Assembly (NCBI GenBank): GCA_022577435.1
Contig: JAKOON010000021.1
Location: 4,962,501-5,026,500 of the forward strand
DNA length: 64,000 nucleotides
Source: Embiotoca jacksoni
Lineage: Eukaryota > Chordata > Actinopteri > Embiotocidae
Reading direction: 5' to 3'
The notes under the pieces were generated by a model that was not told the DNA's origin, ran no database searches, and saw nothing but the letters and a program-made list of their open reading frames with translations. Position 1 is the first letter of the stretch; each line of letters begins with the position of its first letter. Below are positions 36,901 to 47,535 of this stretch, piece after piece. The position numbers and the translations under genes are program-made.

Positions 36901-38385
36901 AGCTTCTTCTGCCCCATTGTGCGGGAGATGCTGAGCTACTACGCCGAGCAGGGCGACGTGCAGATGGCCGTGTCCGTGCTTATTGTGTTGGGGGACCGGA
37001 TCCGTAAAGAGATCGATGACCTCACCCAGGTTGGAAACACTGGTGTCTTGTTTAATGTTGTGAAAATGGCTGTTAAATGTCGCAGCGTTTTGGTTTGATG
37101 CAACTTAGAGGTTTTTTTTTATTGGCAGAGGCATTGTTCAGAAAGTTTGGCTTCTTCAGGTAGAGAGAGGCTCATAATGAGCTCTACGGAAGCTTCAGAG
37201 AGCTTTTAAATAGAAGTTTAAAGTAGATAAGATTGTTTCCTGAACATTTTGGGTTCATGCATTTGCAGAGCTGTATATGAGACAAACTCACTGGGTTGGA
37301 TTCATGTGGTTTAAACAATTCAGCACGGTTTAGGCATCCTTCAGGCCTCGTTTATGACTGCAAGTTTTAATTAGTAATGATCCAGTTACAGCATTGTAGT
37401 CTAGAACATCGAAGCAGACACAATAAGAAACCCTGAACAGTTTGTGTTTTCCCTTTCAGGAGCACTGGTACATGTCCTACATAGACCTGCTGCAGCGCTT
37501 TGAGCTGTGGAACGTATCCAATGAGGTCATCAAGCTGAGTACGTGCAGCGCCATCACCTGCCTGAACCAGACGTCTACAACGCTGCACATCAACTGCAGC
37601 AACTGCAAGCGACCAATGAGCAACAAGGGCTGGATTTGTGACAGGTTTGAACACTACATTTAGTTTTAGAGAGCAATGTTCATGTCAGATTGACGGTAAT
37701 AATTCTCACAAGGTGTTCTTTCGTAACATTTAATATAAACCTTGTTACTTAATAAAGTAATTTCTAATTGTATACTATATATATTGTTCTATAACATGGG
37801 GTAAATAGCTTTCCTGGCTCTCTTAAGGTTTCCCGTACATAGGCTCTATCTGTCCCCCCCTGAATAGATCAAATCCCTCGGTTTCAGCATTAATCTCACA
37901 TTAGAACACCTTATTTCACTCTTTTCAATCAAACACATTTTTCAGTCGCATACCTGTCTTGAGTTGCACTGCAGTACCCGAGTTGGGGACCAGAAGCTTT
38001 TCCGCATGTGCGGCGTTTCAGGGACATGTGTAAATTGTAGCTACAGAAAATAACCTGGTAAATCAACCAGTAGGAAACACTGTTAACTAATAATTCTAAT
38101 AATTAAATCATTACGTCGTCTTAGTTTTTTTTCCAGTGCAAAAACAAAGTGTAGAAACGACGACACACCTTTCATTCTGACATGAAGTGAACTCTGACAC
38201 GTGTTCCCTCCTTTAGGTGCCACCAGTGTGCCAGTGTGTGCGCCGTGTGTCACCACGTGGTGAAGGGACTGTTTGTGTGGTGTCAGGGCTGCAGCCACGG
38301 CGGACATCTGGAGCACATGATGAACTGGCTCAAGAGCAGCGCTCACTGCCCCGCCGGCTGCGGCCACCTGTGTGAGTACACCTGA
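33944..38385 (+). CDS. wdr24: WDR24, GATOR2 complex subunit
   Basis: Nine coding exons: 33944-34424, 34654-34831, 35002-35674, 36054-36166, 36258-36385, 36472-36576, 36692-37029, 37460-37644 and 38217-38385. They total 2370 nt, 789 residues, almost the human length. WDR24 is part of GATOR2 at the lysosome, which relays amino-acid sufficiency to mTORC1 by opposing GATOR1. An N-terminal beta-propeller (about residues 20-340) shows WD ends such as VQLWDIRRP, VKVWDMTTN and IYVWDIRRP. An acidic linker carries EENEETEGSEG. The last two exons encode a Cys/His zinc region (NCSNCKRPM, CDRCHQCASVCAVC, CPAGCGHLC) of RING type. I set the start at MEKMSRV because ttacctgccctag at 33939 is a good acceptor just before it; the in-frame ATG at 33866 falls in upstream intron or LINE-flanking sequence. 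A donor-like CCAA|GTAAGT at 33149 may end the 5' UTR exon. No damage is seen. Confidence 0.98.
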
Positions 38386-38463
38386 GCTGGTCGCCACCGC
38401 TGCTCACACAGCTGCGGCCCTCTGTGGGAGTGGGAAGCAGTCCTCGATCTCAAAAGCACACGC

Positions 38464-38490
38464 GCACACACACACACACACACACACACA
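38464..38490. repeat. (CA)n microsatellite in the WDR24 3' UTR
   Basis: About 13 CA units. Confidence 0.9.
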
Positions 38491-38859
38491 GCTCACAGCC
38501 GAGACAGTCGAGACATCTTCCTCCCTCTGCCGGGGCCTGGAGCCTTCTGTGGAGAGACACGAGATCAGACCAAAGGTGTGATCGAGGAAGAGGTTTATAT
38601 GTGCTCTCCTGGAGCAAACACAATCACATGTCAGTTCATATTTGCATTTCATTTGGTTTTTGAACCATTGTTGGATTTGTAAAGTGTGAATTCACATTTG
38701 CTGCATTTTACGTTGTTTTTAAGACCTCAGTGAAACCCTGATGGCTGTACAGTAAGAAGTGGATTGTTAATCTTTGTACATAATTCCTATTTTGGAATAC
38801 TGTAGATAATGTTGCATTAATTTATATTAGAGAGAGGAAAAAAATAACTCTATTCAAGC

Positions 38860-38865
38860 AATAAA
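38860..38865 (+). promoter_or_regulatory. Poly(A) signal AATAAA for WDR24
   Basis: The first canonical hexamer after the WDR24 stop, 475 bases downstream. Confidence 0.7.
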
Positions 38866-38880
38866 TTAAAGCAATACACA

Positions 38881-41444
38881 CTGAGTTGTTGTGGACCGGT
38901 ACAGTCTGTTTGTCGCACCAGAAAAAGCTTCCCTGCCTCGCTGTACGCCCCGTCTCCGTGGTACAACGTCTCGCTCGAGGGCACCTCAGAGAGAGAAAGC
39001 GCCGGCTTATTCATTCTCCAACCCGACTCCACTCTCATCGGCTGAAATCCCAGCTGGCAGCCTGCCAACGTCTCTGGTCCCGCAGCTACACACAACGAGC
39101 TCAGAGCAACAGTCTTTTTCTTGTCATAGTTTGCATATCTCCCTGCTGGTGAGATACGCAAGCAGATAAGTGTAGGAGGCAGCAGATAAACCTCAACAAA
39201 ACTGCTGTGCCTTGTTTGTCGCTGTGCTGCTGTTCAACCTGTTGGAGCTGGTTGGAGGGTTTTAATTATCTCAGGGAGATTCTGAATATTTGATCATTGC
39301 AGTCCCGACTCTCGGCGCTGATTGTCTTCATTTGGCCGCGTTTACATTTTTGGACGACACTCGGCAGCGCAAGTGTTTGTCCTCCACTCCTGTCTTGAGG
39401 TGTGTAGATCGGCTGCAGAGCATCACTGCAGATGACAGTCCTCCTGGCCGTTGGCATTGTTTACTGATTGAGCTTGTTGTCAGTGACATTAGAGCAGAGA
39501 TGCCCTCGTACTTTCCTATGAAGGGCCAAAAATTCATCTTCATGGAAAGCAGAGGGCCAAAAATAAATGGTTATGTGAAATAAACATTTATTTTATTAAC
39601 ATGTATTTAAAATTCCATTCAAATGTAATATATTTTAGAGAATTCACGTTCTATATATAAATCTAAAATAAAATTTCAGATCATTTTAACACTAATCTCT
39701 AATCCTCCTAATAGTAATTTTCGTACTTTGCAGAAATTTGTGTGAAAAACATAAAGCATCCATATGATTGTTTTCGGTGGGCCAAAACAAAGAAAGCGAG
39801 GGTCAAGCTTGGCCCACGGGCCCCAAATTGAGCAGCTCTGTATTGTTTCTGAAATCCAAAACAAGAAAGCTTGCACAGATTTAAGAATGCATACTAATTA
39901 TAAACCCGTCCAGTCAAATGACATCTGGTGGTTGTTGTTTTTTTGTACTTTGGTCATTTTAAAACAACATTCAGTTAATACACAGGGTACAAATGCAACA
40001 TTTTAAAGTTGCACAGATACCTTGTCGTAGACCTGCCAAATTAGTGCCTGATTAAGAAAAGCAGGTCTTCGGTCACTTGTTGTATGATGCTGTAACAGCA
40101 ATAATCATTGTGTCACTTTCAGTAATACATTTTTTTGTCCTGTCATGAGTGCAGAGATATTTGACCTCGATGGACTCTGTGATCACTTAAAAACCTGCAG
40201 GCCTGAGGCTGCTCAATCTGGAGCCACCACTAAAGCTAAACTCAGCCAACATCCATATCGTGCCAAGGCTGTTACTGAGCAGTAAGTGTCGTCACACTGA
40301 TTTACCGCCAGGGCCCCGGGCGCACACAGGACATCCTGACAGTCAGGAGGGGGATTCCCTGACCCCGAGGCTCAGAGAGCACAGAGCCTCCCTGTAGTGT
40401 CAACAGACATTTCAAGTCAGACGAATCTGAGAGCAGCAGATTAGCTCAAACGATCACACATCCGGGACAGGAGTGAAGTGTTGAGATAAACTCATTAATG
40501 TCTGATACCTTCCTCAAGTGTCACGCGGAGCCCGAAGAGCACCACAAATCCCAACAACAGAAAAAGTCAAACTGAAGTTTAAAATATTAGTGACACTCAC
40601 ACCTTCGCTTTAAATTTTGCACACAATTGTTTTTAACACTCCTGTTTTTAACATTATTGGTTTTTTTTATTATTATTATTATTTCTGTGTAATCCATCAT
40701 GAATTGGACTCTTCGTCGAGAAGTTTTCAGCTGCTGGGTTTCTTTTTTTTTTTTTTTCTATTTATTGATGGTTCTCAGTTGTTCATCTGCAAACATAAAC
40801 ACTGAAGTGTGGGATAAAAACTGCTGTCATGAAATTAGTGATTCTGCCACATAATTATCTGTCTGTAGATAAATTATGGAGCAAATGTTTTCTGTCTTTG
40901 AAGGATGCGCTGCTTTAACATCCAATTACGCCCTTAAATTCATTTAAAGGGAGAAAAAATAAATGTCTGTCACTTTAAATTGAAAATAAAACAATGACTC
41001 GGTATTGAAATATGAAACATCAGTTGTCAGGCAGGTTTTATTCAGGTTCAAATATAAGAGTCATTGTGACATTTAGAGGATTTCAGAGTGAAACAGTTCA
41101 TGTTCAAGAAGCTTTACAAATGAATCTACCGAGTGATGATGAACCACTTAACGGCAACACTGAGGGACATCGCCAACTGGACTGTCAGGTATAGTTTGAC
41201 AAAAATATGAAATTGTTGTTTTGCTCTAAAAATGTGGCCATTCTGAAGTCACTGTCTTCATAATGTTTCTTCATTTGCAAGTGAAAAACGGTACAATGAA
41301 TTGACAGAACCTCCGAGGATGTATATTTGTAAATGACACAGTCCTGGTTGTGTAAACGGGAAACAAACAAAGTGGCTTGTACAGACCGTCATCAACCTCC
41401 ATGCGGGACCTCTCCTACCTCAGAACAGTGACATCATATACATT
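38881..41444. other. Intergenic region between WDR24 and ANKS3 3' ends
   Basis: No supported gene. It holds a possible hAT-like remnant (39497-39841), a 46-codon open frame from 40146, an ATT-repeat patch near 40670-40683 and a T run near 40743. Frames in 38886-39583 show no family resemblance. Confidence 0.6.
39497..39841. mobile_element. Possible hAT-like non-autonomous DNA transposon remnant
   Basis: It starts near CAGAGATGCC with AAGGGCCAAAAATTCATC, and ends CACGGGCCCCAAATTGAGCA then GCTCTG. The imperfect inverted ends (CAGAGATG against CAGAGCTG) and the internal 'gggcc' motifs recall hAT elements. I do not see a clear 8-bp target duplication. Borders are uncertain. Confidence 0.35.
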
Positions 41445-41576
41445 TTTATTTACAGATGCATCCATAAAATGTGAATATAATGTTTAAACATGTTTATGTT
41501 ACACACGGTTAGTGTTTATAGTTAACCTGAGTGTATTTGTAGAGCTACTTGCTGTTTTCCGACCGTTGTCGTTCAT

Positions 41577-41582
41577 TTTATT
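41577..41582 (-). promoter_or_regulatory. Candidate poly(A) signal AATAAA for ANKS3
   Basis: A minus-strand AATAAA about 750 bases past the ANKS3 stop. A second one lies at 41445-41450. The region between is taken as ANKS3 3' UTR; it carries a CTC-rich tract near 41857-41886 and a short tandem repeat at 42153. Confidence 0.45.
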
Positions 41583-42152
41583 ACATTTTATATTGTCATG
41601 TATGCTTTACGTCAGCTATGAGAAAGAGACATTAACTTCCACTCAAAAGTCTGGACCCCTCTCGCCATGTTGTTGGTGTCGTTGCCATGGCAACGCGTGC
41701 AGAGCTGCTGAAGCAGCACTGCATGGAGCACTGTAATTGTTTTGCGGTTGAGATGAAACGTCAAAACTCTTTCTCCAGAATCACAGACTCCAGCTTTAAT
41801 ACCGGAAGAAAGAAATACATCCCAGTATTACAGCCTCTGATCCGCAGTCAGTCCCTCCTCTTCCTCCTCCTCCTCCTCTTCCTCCCTCTCTGTGCATCTG
41901 CACAATCCAACCACAGGAGCCCAGCAAACACCAGCACAAGCGTGTGAAGGTCAGGTACCCTCTCTGCCTGCTTGTCGTTGTCCAGCAGCAGCAGCAGCAG
42001 CTGTGTTGCCCTCGGCCTTCTCCACATCTGGCGAGCTCTGGTCCATCAGCCAATCCGAGGCAAGCAGCAGCTTTGCGTCACTCGCCGAGCCGCTCTGGTC
42101 CGGCAGGGCTGGCCTCGTCTTTGGCCTCCTCGCATTTCAGTGAGATTGTTCA

Positions 42153-42212
42153 GGATGGTTAGATCCCCATCCTGACGGTTAGATCACCATCCGGATGGTT
42201 AGATCACCCTCC
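42153..42212. repeat. 20-bp tandem repeat, three copies, in the ANKS3 3' UTR
   Basis: Units begin at 42153, 42173 and 42193; the core is CGGTTAGATCACCATCC with a few substitutions. Confidence 0.9.
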
Positions 42213-42333
42213 GTCGTTATCGGCTGAAGCCCCTTCAAAATAAAGGAGAGAGGTTACCTTGCTTTAGTAGCTGCAGAGTTCCTCCAACTTCTATTCTGTC
42301 AACCTTGTGAGAGTTTGTCATCACCTGGAAAAA

Positions 42334-45300
42334 TTAAGGCCGTTCCCAGCTCTCTGAGACATTTTCGGGGGTACTCAGTCGCCTCAGACTCTGAAGCAGG
42401 GTTTGCAGAGTCCCTGCTGTGATGATGAAAGTGCCAGATATCAGCATTACACTCCAGTGACCACCAAAAAAACAACAACACTGTAATCACCGAGCATTAC
42501 AACTTCTCACCCAGTTCTTCTTCATAGGAATCCAACCTCTTCATCAGCTCTGCCACACCGGAGGAAGTCGGTCCCTCCCCAGCTACAAGAGGATGTCGGA
42601 TCACTTTTTAAAATCACAATTTGAAATTTAAAAGCAAGTTATCCAACAGAGGCCACCTAAACTCACCTTTAACACCAGTGTCAATTTTTGCCTCATCTTC
42701 CCCGCCATCGTACGAGCTGCTGTTCCCCTCTGTAGTGGAACAGGAGAGCAGCTCAGCGCGGCAGGCCCGGGCCTTCGCCAGGTTGGTGCTCACGTCCTGG
42801 GCCAGCCGGTGATTTTCCACCAGCTCGGCGTGGACCCTCTTCCATGCCATTTTGTCCTCCATCAGACATCCCTCCATCACCGTCCGCAGCTCTTTCTCCT
42901 GGGACACCTGGCTCTGCAGGCTCTCTATCTCCTCGCAGCGCTACACGAGGTAAAACCGATGTTCAGCCAAGTCCATAAAAGGTCACAAATGGGAAGTTCC
43001 GGAGGCTGTCGGCTCCCAAGGTTACCTTGTGCAGCTGAATGGCCATCTCTTGCATCTCGGCCTCAAGCTGATCAGCATACGCCTGTTCCAGAGCGTCGCT
43101 TGGTGGTCGAGCGCTGCTGTGCCACCTTGCAATGGCCGAAGTCATCTTGCGCTTTGGTCCAAACAACCTGAAGAGCAGATTCAGCATTTCATACTTCACG
43201 AAAACACTGCATGTACTCGAGTAAATATGAAACAACGGTGTGAAGTCTCTTACGTGATCCCAATTTCTTTGAGATCATTCTCTGTCAGGGTGAGAAATAT
43301 CCGCAGGTCGATGTCTTGCTCGTCAAGTAACGGGAAGTACTTGGAGAAGCCGATTTGCTCCAAGAACTCTGCCAGATCCTGCAGGGAAACGAGATTTTAG
43401 GGCGCGAACACAATCAAATCTGAATAGACTGCCCGTGAAACGGACACAAACCTTAAAAGTGACATTGCCGTTACATCAAGAAGTGAACCGACACGTACCT
43501 TCGGACCAATATAGGAAGGTGGAAGACCGACATGTGTGCGTATCGCACAGTTTCCTGTCCCGACGGAGTGAGCCGCATCGCTGTTTCCATGGCGAGCCTT
43601 GCCTTTATAGTGATGGCCCTTATTTATTCTGCGAGAGCTGCTCTTTTTGCTCTGGTCGGAGTCCTGGTGGAGAACATCGTCCGTCAGCACGTATCAAAAG
43701 GTCTGGTGTTTACGCTCCAAAACTGGGGGGCTGTGTGCTCACCTCGTTACTCTCCACAGAGCCTTCCCAGTTGAGGCCGATCACATGAGGCTGGCCTTCG
43801 CTGCTGCTGCTGCTGCTCCTCATGGTGGGCATGTCATTGTGAAAGAATGGACTGTCATCTGCAGCCATATCAGAAGAACAACAAGCGCTTTGACCGACCA
43901 CTTTAATCAATGGTCATACCGACCGTGAGGACGCGTGAAGTATCTTCGATGTGTGACGGCGTGCCGCTCACCTCTGCTGCTGTTGCTCTGGCCGTCCAGC
44001 TCGTTGATGGGCGAGGTCACGTCACGGTAGCAGATGCCCTCGCTCTGTTCGCCAATATCACAAAATGTCATGTAGCCTGGCAGCGCAGCGGGAGGCTCTA
44101 TGAGGACAAGAAGTGACATGTCCAACCCGCACCTTCAGTAATGAATGCAAGACTGCCAAGGAAGTGTCTCATCAGGTTTCTGTCACATTTTAGGATGAGT
44201 TCTGTGGCAAGCTCTCAGCAGAATTTGAGCCGTCAAGGAAAAACTTGTCTGGACTCCATAGCTGGTTTGGCCCAGCGCAGATACACGTTTCAAGACTGGA
44301 TATTTTAATGTGACACTACCACACAGTTTGCTGGTGCCTCCTACTCGGAACTTGGCGATGGCCTGAGGCCCATCGTGGATGCTGACACCTTTGGCTCGGA
44401 TTCGACTCGGCCTGATCCTTCGCGGCGCGCTGTCCGAGTCCTCGGAGGAGCTCAGGTCTTCGAAGTGTACTGAGAAGTCGAAAAACAAAAGAAATTCATC
44501 AGAAAAAGAAAGAACTAAAATATATTTTGTGAAAATATAAAATGAGATTTACGCTTAAGTACCTGGTTTTATTCTTGGAGAACGTGAGTCGATGAGGCCT
44601 GCGATCTTGGTATAGCCGTATATCATGGCCAGAGCACGGGCATTCTCTCCTTTAGAGTTGCGGTCGTCGACTTTAACTTTCTATAAAAAATAATAAAAGA
44701 AAACGGAGGTGAGGATCGTGAGGCATTACATTTCTGTGAGCAGGACACTGAGCCTCCTTCTTTCTGGAACGTCATCGTCCATCCTCAGCGACGTGCGATT
44801 CATTTTGGATACATTTTTTTGGTGCCGTGACTCCATCCTTGACACATTTTTTTTTTTGGCATTTCACTCTCATTTAGACAGCGCAGTAGAGACGGATGAA
44901 ATGTGAACAGAGGAAGTCATACAGGAAGTCAGCTGCTTTAACCTCATGAGTGGTTAGGGTGCAGAGTGCAGACTTGCACCCTAACCACTCGGCCACTGGA
45001 TTGCCCAAACAAGCCTTGAGCAAAAGAACAGCATGTTTGTAGACTTTAACCTACTCACATGATCAAGCAGGTACTGAACGATGATTTCATGTCCAGAAGC
45101 AGCAGCCTCCATCAGAGGGGTGAAGCTGGACCCTGGCTCCCTGTGGATGAAGGATGGAGTCAGCAAAAACTCAAGAGCAGATGGTCATTGCTGTGGTTCT
45201 AAGGTTAATTAAGACACACACTTGACATTGGCATCTGCATTGTTATCCAGCAGGAACTTGACCATCTGCTGGTGGCCTGTGCTCGTACAGTGGAACAGAG

Positions 45301-46128
45301 CCGTCCAGCCTCGAGAGTCCTTCAGCTCCAGCTCGGCACCTTGCTTTAAGAAAAAAAAAACAAGTCTGACTGAAAACCACTGAAGACTGTTTACACTGAA
45401 ATTTTAGATAAAAATTGAGTTAAATCTAAACCAAACACTACATTTTTCCCAGTTTTCTGTCATTTTAATCACCCGATCGTTTAATCAAGGAATTAATCAA
45501 CAGATGAATCAATAATTGAAATAATCATTATTTGCAGCCTCAATTGAGTCATCATCTAAATGACCAAAACTTTTGCATAAAAACGATGCGCATGCTGCTT
45601 GAATGAAACTCTCCAACGAAACACGCCACGAGTGATTGCGGGATGATTTTGCACCTGAAGCAGGAAGTATGCGATGCTTTCATTCCCACAGCTGGCTGCC
45701 AGGATCAAGGGGGACAGTCCTTTGGCAGTGGTGGCGTTGACATTCACGCCGGCCTCCAGCAGCAGATTTGCAATGTTGTCATGGCCGATGTAAGACGCAT
45801 ACATGAGCGGGGTCCATCCTCCAATGTTCTTGCCATCCAGGTCCACCTGCCGCCTGAAAACAGACACGGTCACACACACCGTTTGTAGGCTGTGCAGGAA
45901 ATAACCCAACGCACCTGGTGATACTATTGTTTGTTTGTTTTTTTCAATGAAGGGCGCACACTTTTCAATGCACTCCGCCACCACGTCGTACTGGCCGATG
46001 GAGCAGGCGGTGTGGAGGTCCAGGGGGACATCCAGCTCCTCCGGCCTCACCAGGGAGTCCCCCAGCCACAGGGAGAGGCTGGCTCCCAGCTGCTCTGACT
46101 CACTGGCTTCATCACTTAACTCGGACAT
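42334..46128 (-). CDS. anks3: ANKS3, ankyrin repeat and SAM domain protein 3
   Basis: Fourteen coding exons in order: 46128-45962, 45853-45655, 45343-45222, 45140-45059, 44680-44563, 44469-44320, 44097-43972, 43900-43743, 43663-43499, 43378-43254, 43167-43026, 42940-42667, 42582-42511 and 42416-42334. They total 1983 nt, 660 residues (human about 656). It starts MSELSDEASE, then has ankyrin repeats over about residues 35-225 (GGWTPLMYASYIGHD, SLLLEAG-type units). A Ser-rich linker includes RDVTSPINE and a six-serine run. The SAM domain covers about residues 430-490 (FLEQIGFSKYFPLLDEQDID, GPKRKMTSAIARWHSS), and a coiled coil follows. ANKS3 is known as a ciliary scaffold that binds ANKS6, NEK8 and BICC1 through its SAM and ankyrin parts. 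Exons 1 and 3 use weak GTGTGC/GTGTGT donors. The last exon could start at 42416 or 42413. No breaks are seen. Confidence 0.97.
44948..44990. repeat. Perfect 16-bp inverted repeat of tRNA-like (SINE head) sequence
   Basis: GAGTGGTTAGGGTGCA at 44948-44963 is the exact reverse complement of 44975-44990, with an 11-base loop. On the minus strand the context is GGCCGAGTGGTTAGGG, which resembles a tRNA-Ser/Leu A box or a tRNA-derived SINE head. It lies in the ANKS3 intron between the exons at 45059 and 44680. Confidence 0.85.
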
Positions 46129-46560
46129 TTTTACTCGTCCCTCCTTCCTTCCTTCCTTCCTTCCCTCCTCCTCCTCCTCCTCGCACCTGAAAATCAAAAC
46201 AAAAAGATATTGTTACCTCATTATAAGACCGCAGGAGCCACTGGACGTTGCAGGGTTTAGTTGTAAACACTTGTAGACCGATAACAGGATTTTGAATCTC
46301 AGTCACATTCAATCAAATCTTAACTTTCTCGAGCCAACTGCGCTCTTCTGGCTAATTTAACTTAGCGAGCTAACGGGACAAACTTTTCTCCACCAAAAAA
46401 GCAACACGATGGCCGGTGACTACAGTAAACTCATAAAGCCATCCAGCGGCAACACAAACGAACTACAATTCATCAGTGTACACAAATGTGATAACTTCAA
46501 AACTTACGGTCGGCAGGTAGTTTGCTTCTTCGACAGCAGAAACTTTTCGTGTTTTGTGTG
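46129..46560 (-). other. anks3: ANKS3 5' UTR exons and probable promoter
   Basis: Upstream of the ATG, a minus-strand acceptor (TTGATTTTCAG before 46188) suggests a second exon of 5' UTR. A donor CCGACC|GTAAGT near 46507 ends a non-coding first exon. Together they explain the gap without coding sequence. No TATA box is seen. Confidence 0.5.
46139..46182. repeat. CCTT/CTC microsatellite in the ANKS3 5' UTR
   Basis: Plus-strand (CCTT)n followed by (CTC)n, giving a purine-rich GGA/GGAA tract in the ANKS3 transcript about 10-55 bases upstream of the ATG. Confidence 0.85.
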
Positions 46561-47307
46561 TCACACTCAATTGGGCTCGTGTTTAATTAGACCCCGCCCT
46601 TTCCTGTCCCAAAAAAAAAGTCACTGGAAAAACTATTTAACGGACCCTGGAAAAAACCAGAAACTCACCAGATAATCAAAGAAGAAAGAAAGCAGAATTA
46701 TGGATTTGTTCAACAAAATGTTACCTAATGTTTGCTTCTTTTTTTTTTTTTTTTTGGTCACAACTTGTAAGCTACTGAAACGCTGGATATTTTCACTGTT
46801 ATCTCCAAAAATCCATTCACTGGATTTGAACTGCACAAATGTCGACTCTGAGGCCAACCTGCAATAAACAGACACCCCTGAAAGGAAATCATCCTGCGTT
46901 ATTAACTATAATCAGGGAGCTAACACTTATCAATCATTGTCACTATCTGATAGTTTAATGTTGAGGCTGCTGCGTCAAGTTCCTCAGTCTCCGTCTATTA
47001 AGCGACTTCAGAGGTTTGAATAAGGTGTCAATGGATACTGAACACAATAATTACAAAAAAAAACAAGTGACCAACCTTTTCATAGCCTCTTTGAACTCTG
47101 AAAATAAGAGGCAACTCAGCATTTGTCCATTTATTACTAAAAAGCTTCTCTTACAATCTGAGTCTTTGTTAGATATCAGTGAAGAAAACTACATGAATCA
47201 ATTATTAACTGTAAACTCAGATTATAAAAGTCTGGCACATTACTTTGGTGGAACTATATGTAATCATGTTTCAGTAAAAAAAAAAAACTTTCATAGTTTT
47301 ACATCAT
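46561..47307. other. Intergenic region between ANKS3 and the C8orf33 homologue
   Basis: AT-rich, with a T run at 46738-46756. A 114-codon open frame at 47016-47360 (+) has AT-rich, lysine/asparagine-heavy composition and no recognisable family; I treat it as chance. Confidence 0.55.
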
Positions 47308-47313
47308 TTTATT
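47308..47313 (-). promoter_or_regulatory. Poly(A) signal AATAAA for the C8orf33 homologue
   Basis: A minus-strand AATAAA 220 bases past the stop at 47536. Confidence 0.6.
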
Positions 47314-47535
47314 GGAGAAAAAAAAAACACATTACAAACATATGGTACACTCAGAAATGAAAGGTTTTGCATATCAGAATTGTTAGTTAGATACTTTTTT
47401 TTCTCCAAATGTCTTCAATGGAGCCCAATTCTTTATGCTTTTCATTATTTCTGTCAGCAGAAAGTCCAGGACACAGTTCAGAAACTTCCCTCCAACATGC
47501 TGCCTGGTTACAAGTTTGCCTTCAGGACAAACAAG

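Larger units (their letters stand above)
38386..38880 (+). other. wdr24: WDR24 3' UTR
   Basis: It follows the TGA at 38383, contains a short CA repeat at 38464-38490, and ends at an AATAAA at 38860-38865. No other coding signal. Confidence 0.75.

Noticed and set aside
41687..41947. An 86-codon plus-strand frame with a leucine-rich hydrophobic stretch
   Set aside because: The hydrophobic run comes from a CTC/CTT-rich tract in the ANKS3 3' region. No family resemblance and no splice or promoter support.
44948..44990. A functional tRNA gene
   Set aside because: Only an A-box-like segment is present, and it is inverted on itself. There is no B box, anticodon arm or full cloverleaf.
47016..47360. 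A 114-codon plus-strand frame downstream of the C8orf33 homologue
   Set aside because: AT-rich composition with lysine/asparagine bias; overlaps the C8orf33 poly(A) region on the other strand; no recognised motif.
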